Shown: one piece after another, positions 55,281 to 64,000 of the stretch
Numbering within the stretch: position 1 is the first letter of the stretch
Layout: each line of letters begins with the position of its first letter
Assembly (NCBI GenBank): GCA_030762935.1
Contig: CM060883.1
Span: forward strand, 35,177,501 to 35,241,500
DNA: 64,000 nucleotides
Direction of reading: 5' to 3'
Origin: Hymenopus coronatus
Taxonomy: Eukaryota; Arthropoda; Insecta; Mantodea; Hymenopodidae
The notes under the pieces: generated by a model
The model's database searches: none
What the model saw: the letters and a program-made list of their open reading frames with translations, nothing else
Told to the model about the DNA's origin: nothing
Position numbers and translations under genes: made by a program

Positions 55281-55380
55281 GCGTACCTCTAGCGTAGTGG
55301 TTATGATACTGGCTTTCAAGTGAAAGATAGTTTCCGAGTTTGGGTCTCGTTCACGAATCGCGGGACTTCGTCTGGAATGA
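55281..55380 (+). mobile_element. SINE-G tRNA-like unit, plus strand
   Basis: GCGTACCTCTAGCGTAGTGG and TTATGATACTGGCTTTCAAG form an A-box head, and GAGTTTGGGTCTCG is a degraded B box. A short body follows, and the unit runs into the AAT microsatellite as its tail. Confidence 0.55.
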
Positions 55381-55381
55381 A

Positions 55382-55480
<99 letters not shown>

Positions 55481-55481
55481 T
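55381..55481. repeat. (AAT)n microsatellite
   Basis: About 33 uninterrupted AAT units lying between two convergent tRNA-like units. It is translated as runs of Ile, Asn or Tyr in chance frames. Confidence 0.95.
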
Positions 55482-55558
55482 ACTCTGACAGGAATCGAAC
55501 TCATGACCTCTGAGAAAGCAGCTTCCTGCGTTGCGCATTGAGCTAACAGAGCAATTGA
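55482..55558 (-). mobile_element. tRNA-like unit, minus strand (SINE head or tRNA pseudogene)
   Basis: Minus strand: TTGCTCTGTTAGCTCAATGC (acceptor and A box), a central AGGAAGCTGCTTTCTC arm, GAGTTCGATTCCTGTC (T arm and B box) and CAGAGT closing the acceptor stem. It is better preserved than its plus-strand neighbour, and its 3' side points into the (AAT)n tract, as a SINE with an (ATT)n tail would. A true tRNA gene is unlikely. Confidence 0.55.
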
Positions 55559-56060
55559 AAAAATGCTACATAACACAAGAACGTAGTTAATGAATGCTCA
55601 GTGTCGCACTGTCAAGGGATTAGTTCGAGATTTTACAGATTTTTGCAACATTAAATCTTGAGGACGCTAGTAAGGAGCTGCTAAAATCGATATTTATACT
55701 CGGGCAGCAGTTCTAATGACATTCTAGACCATTTTTTCAACCTGCTTTGCTTTAACACCGACTTATCAGCACCTGATACCCACACGTTTAACGCTATGTA
55801 GTTCATGTTTATCCGGAGACCATGCATCGCCGACCTCAAATTACTTATATCAGTCACGAGCACAATCTCGCAAATTATTTCGGTGTAGTTCATTAACAGC
55901 CTATATAGTTAGCTAGCCGGAGGAGAAGACACCAGCGAAGAGATTCGACCCTGAGATCGCCCAATCCTGAATTTCCAACGATCTTCAACACGACAAAGTG
56001 TCGAGTACCAAAAACAGGTGTTCACCATTAATTATACACCACGGATGTGTCACCTCATCT
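55559..56060. other. No recognised feature
   Basis: Unique-looking sequence. A 70-codon minus-strand frame at 55681-55893 has no motif. Confidence 0.4.
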
Positions 56061-56105
56061 TGTTACAGCGATGTTGAGAAAGTCATGTGAATGGAACACA
56101 TCAGA
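56061..56105 (-). mobile_element. HLE-1 left-tip fragment
   Basis: TGTTACAGCGATGTTGAGAA, AGTCATGTGAATGG, AACACATCAGA and then a T run. Only the left 45 bp remain. It abuts a plus-strand right-end fragment at that T run. Confidence 0.75.
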
Positions 56106-56229
56106 TTTTTTGGGGTACAGCGGCCCTAAAACATGTATTTCCAGTGAAATCTTGGTGTCAATTATTTGGGTGGAATGCAATAGGTACCCTCTCTTATACA
56201 CTGTACATAGTTTGTGTAGAGAAAGTAAT
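56106..56229 (+). mobile_element. HLE-1 right-end fragment, head of a tandem series
   Basis: Starts in the T run (GGGGTACAGCGGCCC), includes TTTCCAGTGAAATCTTGG, and ends GTGTAGAGAAAGTAA. The next copy begins after ATAAAAA. Confidence 0.8.
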
Positions 56230-56234
56230 AAAAA

Positions 56235-56811
56235 TCTTATGTGTTACACTCACATGATTTTCTCTAGCTACTCTATAAACTTCTTACAAAAGATAATTCT
56301 TCTTTCAACACCATGCTAATCGAGATAAACATTAGCAGAATGTTCATATTACTTGCTTCCTTATAAGTAGAAAGGAATACACTAGGCTAAAGTGATAGCC
56401 AAATGTTTTAAAAACCTGTTGTTATACGATTGTCATTGCAAATAAAAAAACGAAAAAAAAAAGTATATGCTATAACTTGTGTATTTTAACTAGATCTACA
56501 TTTTTTGTATAGTAAGTTTTTGCCTATCTCTTACAGTGTACTAGTTATGCCAAATTAAGCAATATTCATCCAGAATAAACAAGTCTTTAGAAGCTATTCC
56601 CAGAAAATTAAACATATACATTTTATTTGTGATAGAAATAGCTTTAATATGTGGTGTTTTAATCAAAACCGTTACAGCCATTTTTAAGAAAAACTATTTT
56701 CTAAAATAGTCCCATGTAAAGGGTAGTTAGGGGTGGGGAGATTTTCTTGAAGAGATCAAACTTTAATACCAAGTTAATCGTCCTTTCGTTTTTGAACTAT
56801 GGTGTCCATAG

Positions 56812-56878
<67 letters not shown>

Positions 56879-57028
56879 GACCTGTTTCTGAAAATGTTTT
56901 TTTTTTTTATTCAAGAGGTCCTAAAACATTTTTTTTCCAGTGAAATCTCGACATTGAATTTTCGGTTGTAATACAATACTTCTCTATGCCTATGTACATT
57001 GTACATACGGGGCTAGAGAAAGTAAAAA
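56235..57028 (+). mobile_element. HLE-1 copy, tandem series
   Basis: Begins TCTTATGTGTTAC and ends GGCTAGAGAAAGT plus A6. A 64-bp pure CA tract at 56813-56876. The right hairpin is the CCC/GGG type (TATGCCTATG ... CATACGGGGCTA). A middle block is deleted after GTTGTTATACGATTG. Confidence 0.9.
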
Positions 57029-57029
57029 A

Positions 57030-57818
57030 TCTGATGTATACCGTTCACATGACTTTCTCTACATCTCTGCAACAAATTATTGTTAAAAAGATTGTGCTTC
57101 TATTTACTTCCTGCTACTCGAGAACAATTTAGCAGAAATAGTCTTATTACTTGTTTCCTTGTAAATAGAAGCGAAATAAGGGAGTAGCATAGGTTAAAGT
57201 GATAGTCGAAAGCTAATTGCTATGTGACTGAAGTTCCTTTATTTATATGGAAAAGAGATGACAAATTCCTATATGAGAAAATTAAGTTTTTCATAGCAAA
57301 ACTAAAAACAATGAATATCTCAAAAACGATGAACTCCATGAAAAAAATGGATATAGCATATATTGTGTGTTTTAACGTGCTCTACATCACTTGTGTAGTA
57401 AGTTTTTATCTAAGTCTTATGGTTTAGCAGTTATGCAAAATTCCGTAAAATTCGTCCAGAATAAAGTAGTCTCCACAGGCTATTCCCAGAAAATTCAAGA
57501 TATACCTTTTGTTTGTCAGATAAATATCTTTAATATATGATATTTTAATCAAAATCGTTAGAGCCATTTTTGCGAAAAAAGTTCCATGTAAAGGGTAGTT
57601 TGGAGTGGGGGATTTTTCTCAAAACCTTCGTGTCGCATCCCTGGAAGATACTAAACTTAAATACCAAGTTTAGTATTTTACCGACTTTTCGTTTTTGAGT
57701 TATCGTGTTCACAGACACACTGACACCAGGATACACACACACACGGACATTTTTCTGAAATACTTATTTTGGATACAGGGGATCCTAAAGTGTACATACC
57801 GGGCCAGAGAAAGTAAAA
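57030..57818 (+). mobile_element. HLE-1 copy, tandem series, right end shortened
   Basis: Begins TCTGATGTATACC immediately after the A run of the preceding copy. The sequence from ACAGGGGATCCTAAAG jumps to TGTACATACCGGGCCAGAGA, deleting the left arm of the terminal hairpin. Confidence 0.88.
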
Positions 57819-58398
57819 AGGTTCCGTGAGTCCAAACCTTTGAGACTGTCTGTTTTGCCAGTTTGGGGCAGTTCACATGCGAAGTGATAATGGAGTTGTC
57901 TGCAGTATAAAGTTTTATCCCACCTGACAGCATCCAACAGGTGGAACTGCACCACAATACCACACAATGAATGCGCGCGCACGTTCCAGTCTATCGTTAA
58001 TACACAAAAGCTGATTCTCACGTTGATACATTTATCTGCGGCTCTCTCTTTAATCTTAACTCAATGAGTTATTGATGAGTCTGGAACGCCAAAATTGGGA
58101 AGGTTCACCATACAGATTACATACATTTGTTGCTTTCAGAAAACAGGGTCGATTAAAGGTTGGTTTACCAAACTGGAACGCTTTGGGCATTGTAAATTAG
58201 CTTCATTTATTCACCCTTGATAACTTTTGATTAATTTACCTATCAATCGTCAAAGAGGTTTAAATCTCAGCCAAAACCGGGAACATAAACCCGTTTATAA
58301 ATATATTTACTTTATTTAATTTCGCCTTACTTACAGCTCTTGATCAAAAGTCTTTGAATAGTTATAGGAAAATTAATCCTTAAGGACCGTTAAGAAAA
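57819..58398. other. No recognised feature
   Basis: Unique-looking sequence. Open frames on the minus strand at 57785-58021 have no motif. Confidence 0.4.
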
Positions 58399-58531
58399 AT
58401 GTGACTTTCTCTACATCTCTGTAACAAATTATTGTTAAAAAGCTTATTCTTCTATGTACTTCATGATAATCGAGATAAACATAGCAGAAATTGTCTTATT
58501 ACTTGGTCCCGTGTAGGTAGAAGGGAAAAAA
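58399..58531 (+). mobile_element. HLE-1 left-end fragment
   Basis: ATGTGACTTTCTCTACATCT through the left 130 bp, stopping at GTAGGTAGAAGGGAAAAA. Confidence 0.75.
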
Positions 58532-58655
58532 TTGAATGCGTTCCATTCAAATGATGACCTCTAGCTGTGCGGCAAACAAACTTTTTATTCAAAACATTAA
58601 TCCGTTACTCATCAAGCTAATAAATATAAGCAAGAATTAGTCTTACTACTAGATC
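58532..58655 (+). mobile_element. HLE-1 left-end fragment, tandem to previous
   Basis: TTGAATGCGTTCCATTCAAA begins a second left end directly after the first fragment. It is diverged and stops near ACTACTAGATCTGTAGG. Confidence 0.65.
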
Positions 58656-59464
58656 TGTAGGAGCACACACAATATGCTCACAAAACATAGAAAAAGGGGA
58701 AATGTATATAACATTTAAGCTTATAGAAACCAATGCAAAATAGTTGTGAATATTTAAGGGTAGAAATATGTTTAAATGCAAATTGCTATAACTTAGGTAA
58801 TTAAGGCAAGGCGAGCTAGATTAATTCCAGGTAACAGTTCACCAACCACCACATGCTAATGAGCACAGGGTTTAGGCTAAAGAATGTAAGATAGAAAAGA
58901 ACAGACACAGACTAGAAGTGAGACAGGAATAGTGACTTGTCTTCCAAGTAGCACAGGGAATTTGAGAATCAGACAAAGCAAGCATAAATTTAAAGTGAAG
59001 AGGAATCTTTGGGGTTTTCCAAACGCGTCATATATACCCTATGACGTCAGAACTTGGCACAATCTATTCTCATAACTTGTGAGGTGATGCTAACTAAGAA
59101 CCAATAAGAGATAATGTTACATTTTATAGCGCGAAAATTGGTGTCACCCAGGATCAGTATTTAAGGCAAGGCAGATCTCTTATGTGGTTACTGTCTCTCT
59201 TACTGTTACTTCCTTGAACTTGTGTTCACGCCACATTTTGTTGCGCGCACGTCCACGTGCTTAAGTGGTGCGGGAGCGATGTGCAGATGGTTAGATTAGG
59301 CTCCTGATTAATAATTTAAGTGGTGGGATAGTATTCATTCTATAACACATTTGTAAAGAAACAAGCTAGCCGCCCGTTAACATCCATGATACAATAAATT
59401 CAAGTCCTAAGGGAATATGCAGTGTTTTTAATATTAGCCTCACCCACAAACGAGAAGAAAATGT
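58656..59464. other. Unclassified; promoter-like and poly-A-signal-like motifs
   Basis: Somewhat higher GC than average. TATTTAAGGCAAGG occurs twice in similar form (58796-58810 region as TAATTAAGGCAAGG, and 59158-59172), and ACAATAAATTC is at about 59391. The combination could be part of an LTR, but no TG...CA boundaries, primer site or duplicate were found. Confidence 0.25.
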
Positions 59465-60041
59465 CTTCCTGTTTGAGAAAAGTTTAAGTGGCTATTAAGT
59501 GAAACTAATAATCCGGAATACCCCGAAAACGGTTAACTCTACAAAAAATATGTATGTTACATAAATTGTGTGGATCTACATTTTTTCCAGTAGGTTTTTG
59601 TATATCTCTTACGGTTTGCCGGTTATACAAATGGCATCCAAAATGAAGATGTCTTCAGAGGATATTCCCAGAAAATGCAATATATACATTTGCTTTGTCA
59701 TAAAAAGATTTCAAAAATATACTATTTTAATCAAAATTGTTAAAGCCATATTTGAGAAAATGAATACTTTTTAAAAATGTTCCTTGCAAAGGGTAGCAGG
59801 GGTTGGGAGGATTTCCTTGAAAGTCTTCGTGTCGCATCCCTGGAATATATTAAATACTAAATTTGGACTCACACACATGCAGACAGAGATACGGACATTT
59901 TTACTTTCTCTACACTTACTATGTACATAGTGTATAGTGAGGGCATTGCACTCCACCTAAAAATTTGATATCGAGATTTCACCGGAAATATATGCTTTAG
60001 CGTCCCCTATATCAAAAAAATGCATTTTCACAAAAAGATCC

Positions 60042-60082
<41 letters not shown>

Positions 60083-60895
60083 GCAGTGTGTCCGTGTGTC
60101 TGTGAACACGATAACTCAAAAACGAGAAGTCGGTAAAACACCAAACTTGGTATTAAAGCTTAGTATCTTCCAGGAATGCGACATGAAGATTTTGAGGAAA
60201 ATATCCCCACTCCAAACTACCCTTTACATGGAAATTTTTTCGAAATTTTTAATTTTCTTAAAAATGGCTTTAACGATTGTGATTAAAATATTGTATGTTA
60301 AAGATATTTACACGAAAAATAAAATGTTTATCCTGAATTTTCTGGGAATAGCATCTGAAGACTACTTTATTGTGGATGAAATTTACTGAATTTTGCATAA
60401 CTACTATACGTTAAGAGTTAGATAAAAATTTATTACACAAAAAATGTAGAGCACCTTAAAAACACACAATTTATATTATATACGTTTTTTCCGTGAAGTT
60501 TATCGTTTTTTCGAGATTCCTTGTTTTTTTGTTTCAGCGTTAAAAATGTATACTTTTCTCATACAGGAGTTTGTCATTTCCTGTATAAACAAAGCAACTT
60601 CAACCATATAGCAACCCAGTTTTGATTTTCGCTTTAACCTATGGTACTCCTTTATTTCACTTCTACTTTCAAGGAAGCAAGTAATAAGACTATTTCAGTT
60701 ATTTTTTCGATTAGGATGAAGTAAATAGAAGTAAAAGCTTTTTAAATATAATTTGTTGTAGAAATGTAGAGAAAGTCATGTGAATGTAACACATCAGATC
60801 TTTCTAAAAATGTTTATTTTGAATTCAGGGAGTCTCAAAATATCTATTTTCGATGAAATCTTAGTATCGAATTTTTGGGTGCAATACAGCTAATA
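59465..60895 (+). mobile_element. HLE-1 copy interrupted by another HLE-1
   Basis: Left part 59465-59901 (CTTCCTGTTTGAGAAAAG to ATACGGACATTTTT) continues at 60799-60895 (TTTCTAAAAATGTTTATTTT to TTTTGGGTGCAATACA). A complete minus-strand copy lies between. The host lacks its left end, and its right hairpin is decayed. Confidence 0.85.
59902..60798 (-). mobile_element. HLE-1 copy, full length, nested at a T run
   Basis: 897 bp from ACTTTCTCTACACTTAC (palindrome ACTATGTACATAGT) to GTAACACATCAGA. GT tract about 60045-60080. Inserted in the CGGACATTTTT/CTAAAAATG site of the host copy. Confidence 0.92.
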
Positions 60896-60973
60896 CAAAG
60901 GTACTGAATGTACCTAATATTTTACATTAGGTGCTGCGCGCCCTATACGAACGGACGGGGCTCGATTGTTTTT

Positions 60974-61805
60974 ACTTTCTCTACACGTACATAGAATATA
61001 GAGAAGGTATTGCAATCTACCCAATAATTCGACACCGAGATTTTAACAGAAGTACATTTTTTATGGTCCCCTATATCCAAAAAATAATTTTTAGAAAAAG
61101 GTCCTCGTGTGTGTGTCAATGAGTCGGTGAACACGATAACTCAAAAACGAAAAGTCGGTAAAGTATCAAACTTGGCATTCAAGTTTAGCATCTTCCAGGG
61201 ATGCGGTACGAAGCTTTTGAGAAAACTACCCCCACCCCAAACTACCCTTTACATGGAAACAATTTCGAAAATGTTGATTTTCACAAAAATGCCTCTAACG
61301 ATTTTCATAAAATGTATATCTTGAATTTTCTGGGAATAGCCTCTGAAGACCTCTTCATTCTGAATGAACTTTGTTGAATTTTGCATAACTGGTAAACCGT
61401 AAGAGATAGACAAAAACTTATTTTTCAAAAAATACAGATCACGCTGATGCATACAATTTATGTCACATATGTATTTTTTCGTGGATTTAACAATTACTGA
61501 GATGTTCCTTATTTGTTTCAGATTGAAAATACTTAATTTTTCTCACACGGAAACTTGTAAACTCCTGGCCCTGCGTAGAAATGATTTTCAACAACATGAC
61601 AATCGGCTTTTAAACGATTTCACTGTCGTTTTAGCCTAGTGTACTGTATTCCCTTGCTCTCCTTCTATTTATATGGAAGCAAGTAATTAAGAAAATGGCT
61701 GCTAGTGTTTATCTTGATTATCATAGAACACACAGGAGAATAAGCTTTTTAACTGTAAATTGTTACAGTTATGTAGAGAAGGTCAATTAAATAGAACACA
61801 TAAAA
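60974..61805 (-). mobile_element. HLE-1 copy, full length
   Basis: The right terminus ACTTTCTCTACACG follows TGTTTTT. The palindrome is shortened (GTACATAGAATATAGAG). A deletion removes part of the middle near TTTTCATAAAATGTATATC. The left terminus is GAACACATAAAA. Confidence 0.9.
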
Positions 61806-61972
61806 TGTTTTGTGTTTGGAACTAACCCTGTAGAATGCAACTTGGTTACCAAGTCCTGTCAGAAAACTTCTTTGCAAAAATGCTCCGCGTTTCCTTAAAC
61901 GTATGGGTAGACGCGTACACTTCCACTATTGCAAACCTTTTCTGAACGCAATACATTCGAGATATTTACTTC

Positions 61973-62219
61973 AAATGAAATGGAGTTTTATTTATGGACG
62001 CTCTTTAACTGCTATGGTTTCCAGCGTCCCATTCTATGCTGGGCGTGAAAGACCGCTTAATTTTGCTCAGAGGTCTCTGAGGTTCTTTTACATGCCGTAA
62101 AAGGAAGCCATTCTAATGATTTTTACGCCTGAAAGAAATCCATTGTCCTGCGCCGGGTTTGAACCCACGACCTTGGGTGTATAAAGTTAGCATGGTAGCC
62201 ATTACACCAGGAAGACGAC
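61973..62219 (-). mobile_element. SINE-A, full length with small deletions
   Basis: Minus strand head GTCTTCCTGGTGTAATGG, B box CGTGGGTTCAAACCCGGC, tail CATAAATAAAACTCC. Flanking duplication ATATTTACTTC (61962) and ATATTCACTTC (62220), one mismatch. Confidence 0.87.
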
Positions 62220-62230
62220 ATATTCACTTC

Positions 62231-62739
62231 ACACGTCTCAAGCAAATTGCAACGACTTTCGTATAAAACGTAGTCGCAATAGCTTCGAAACCATTCCAAC
62301 ACCTACGGCTAATCTCCTTCAAGAGTTGCTTAGATTTCAAAATCTCAACCCCGAAATATAAATAAAAATTTTGTAAACTAATTACACCAGCGGTATCCAA
62401 GGGCCATTGTAAACCTGCCATCTCTCTTCACTCCCCAACCTCATTTTCACCCGCCATCCTGCAAACCCCATATTTCTTACAAGAATGGGAACACGTCCAA
62501 TACACCGGCGGGCTGCCCTTAGCCTGCCAACTGCTCGTGTCGTGGCGAAACAATTGGCGGCCGACAATGAGCAGTCTAGTTTTCCGAGTCGGTTTTTCGT
62601 GTGCCAGCCTATAGTATTTATAGATATTACACACAGAAACATAAGAGGTACATAAATGTAGCCTGAGGGATTTATCTCAAGGGCTACGAATATAATGATA
62701 GGAACCTCAGTTTCTAGTTTGTTTGTTTTTTTGTTAACA
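62231..62739. other. No recognised feature
   Basis: Unique-looking, GC-richer at 62390-62600. Overlapping minus-strand frames carry no recognised motif. Confidence 0.4.
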
Positions 62740-62932
62740 ATGCTGTCAATTGTCTATCAGTGCCGCAGGTTAGCCGGAATTTTGTCCCGCGGGAGTTATT
62801 TTACATGCTAGTAAATTTACTGATATAGGAGTGTCACTTTACGCACACTTAAAAACCAGTGGTCTTGACAGGGTTTAAACCACGACCTATGGATCAGAAG
62901 GCCAGTGCCTAAGCCTCAGAGATCGACAACGT
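62740..62932 (-). mobile_element. SINE-H, tRNA-headed
   Basis: Minus strand: TCTCTGAGGCTTAGGCACTG (A-box region), AGGTCGTGGTTTAAACCC (B-box region), then a body with GTGACACTCCTATATCAG, TAAATTTACTAGCATG and CGGGACAAAATTCCGGC. The layout is that of a tRNA-derived SINE. Only one copy is in the window. Confidence 0.6.
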
Positions 62933-63440
62933 TTCTATTCCATGTTGCATTCGTGACCACTCGTCTCTCACCGAGGCGGTCCGGGTAGGAGTATGAAGGA
63001 GCATACATTCGTTTTAAAGAATGGTGTTTATTGAAATACTATATACAATTATATTCATATTTCATGCATAATGATGATATAATAATAATTGGCTTCATTA
63101 TTTTCATTAATAGATAGACATTATTGTCCTTGGGAAAAACATTCTATACGTCTCCCGGTTTTGGTAAACTTAAAATCGACGTTTAACTCTGGTCGTAAAA
63201 AAAAATCGGTTTTCCAGCCCATAGTTATCTAAACCAGAGAATGTCGGCCGACACAGCGCGGAAACAAAACGGGGGCATATCAATATGCTTTATTTGTAAA
63301 ATGTCAGGCTGTTCACTGTAAAATGCCGGACGTAAAAGTCATGTTAAAATAACGCGACATAGCATTCTGCGAAAAGAGCTCTGAAAGAATTCACAGACAT
63401 TTCCCATTTTGAAGTTATAAATACATATTCTGACTTTATT
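62933..63440. other. No recognised feature
   Basis: Unique-looking sequence before the minisatellite. Confidence 0.4.
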
Positions 63441-64000
63441 CAGTTTTCATTGTCACTTCACTTTTCAGGTGTGATCTAGATCACATTTCACTATCGCTTC
63501 ACTTTTTAGGTATAACGTAGTTCAGCTTCACTTTCACTTCAATTTTCTTGTGTGATCTAGTTCAGTCTTCACTGTCACTTCACCTTTAGGTTCAAAGTAG
63601 TTCAGCTTCACTTTCACTTCAATTTTCTTGTGTGATCTAGTTCACTCTTCACTGTCACTTCACCTTTAGGTGTAAAGTAGTTCAGCTTCACTTTCACTTC
63701 AATTTTCTAGTGTGATCTAGCTCACTCTTCACTGTCGTTTAACCTTTAGGTATAAAGTAGTTCAGCTTCACTTTCACTTCAATTTTCTTGTGTGATCTAA
63801 CTCTCTTCACCGTCACTTCACTTTTCAGGTGTAACGTAGTTCAGCTTCATTTTCACTTCAATTTTCTAGTGTGATCTAGCTCACTCTTCACTGTCGCTTC
63901 ACCTTTTAGGTGTAACGTAGCTCAGCTTCACTTTCACTTCATTTTCTAGTGTGATCTAGTTCACTCTTCACTGTCACTTTCGCTTCATTTTCTAGTGTGA
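63441..64000. repeat. Minisatellite, 80-bp period built of two 40-bp halves
   Basis: TTCAGCTTCACTTTCACTTC recurs at 63521, 63601, 63681, 63761 and 63840, then as CTCAGCTTCA at 63921, giving spacings of 80, 80, 80, 79 and 81. Each unit alternates a half ending GTGTGATCTAG with a half ending GTAAAGTAG or GTAACGTAG, both beginning CTTCACT. The array continues past the window end. Confidence 0.93.

Noticed and set aside
55227..55576. Long open frames of poly-Ile, poly-Asn or poly-Tyr
   Set aside because: They are translations of an (AAT)n microsatellite between tRNA-like units.
56747..56971. Frames with His-Thr repeats, here and at many sites
   Set aside because: They come from CA/GT microsatellites in the HLE-1 core and have no protein support.
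58656..59464. Possible LTR with TATA-like and poly-A-like motifs
   Set aside because: No TG...CA boundaries, primer-binding site or second copy could be identified.

Overview
This is non-coding, AT-rich, repeat-dense nuclear DNA of an animal, most likely an arthropod with a large genome (probably an insect). The evidence is irritans-type mariner and other Tc1/mariner transposase remains, non-LTR retrotransposon 3' ends, at least eight kinds of tRNA-headed SINE-like units and long CA/GT and AAT microsatellites. No intact host gene, rRNA or credible functional tRNA gene is visible. Nearly all open reading frames are accidental frames inside repeats.

The dominant feature is one family of about 0.85 kb, called HLE-1 here (Helentron-like element), with about 50 segments in both orientations covering roughly half of the window. 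A full copy reads TCTGATGTGTTCC at the left end, then an ACTTTCTCTAC motif about 22 nt in, a core with a length-variable CA/GT microsatellite, a strong palindrome near the right end, and finally TAGAGAAAGT followed by an A run. The right terminus is the inverted repeat of the left subterminal motif. Copies sit between A/T runs without visible target duplications, form head-to-tail tandems, and insert into T runs of each other. This matches the published architecture of Helentron-associated interspersed elements (HINEs, DINE-1-like). No Rep/helicase coding sequence is present, so all copies would be non-autonomous.

Layout: 0-5 kb, HLE-1 copies with a three-level SINE nest at 1.6-2.3 kb. 5-8 kb, debris of a Tc1/mariner transposase, a non-LTR RNase H domain, a 320-bp repeat pair and a non-LTR 3' end. 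8-17 kb, HLE-1 copies (one inserted in another) with SINEs. 17.1-18.4 kb, a mariner with both inverted repeats but a decayed transposase. 19-25 kb, HLE-1 copies, one carrying a non-LTR fragment with a 10-bp target duplication. 25-38 kb, SINEs, an 84-bp-arm hairpin, many HLE-1 copies and a possible LTR with primer-binding site. 38.8-39.5 kb, a non-LTR 3' end containing a perfect 116-bp snapback palindrome. 39.5-62 kb, more HLE-1 copies and SINEs. 63.4 kb to the end, an 80-bp-period minisatellite that runs off the window.

Together these record successive waves. SINEs, LINE tails and the mariner lie inside HLE-1 copies, and HLE-1 copies lie inside one another, so relative ages can be read. Conservation of the HLE-1 terminal hairpin through sequence-divergent, base-paired subfamilies is the most informative biological signal.
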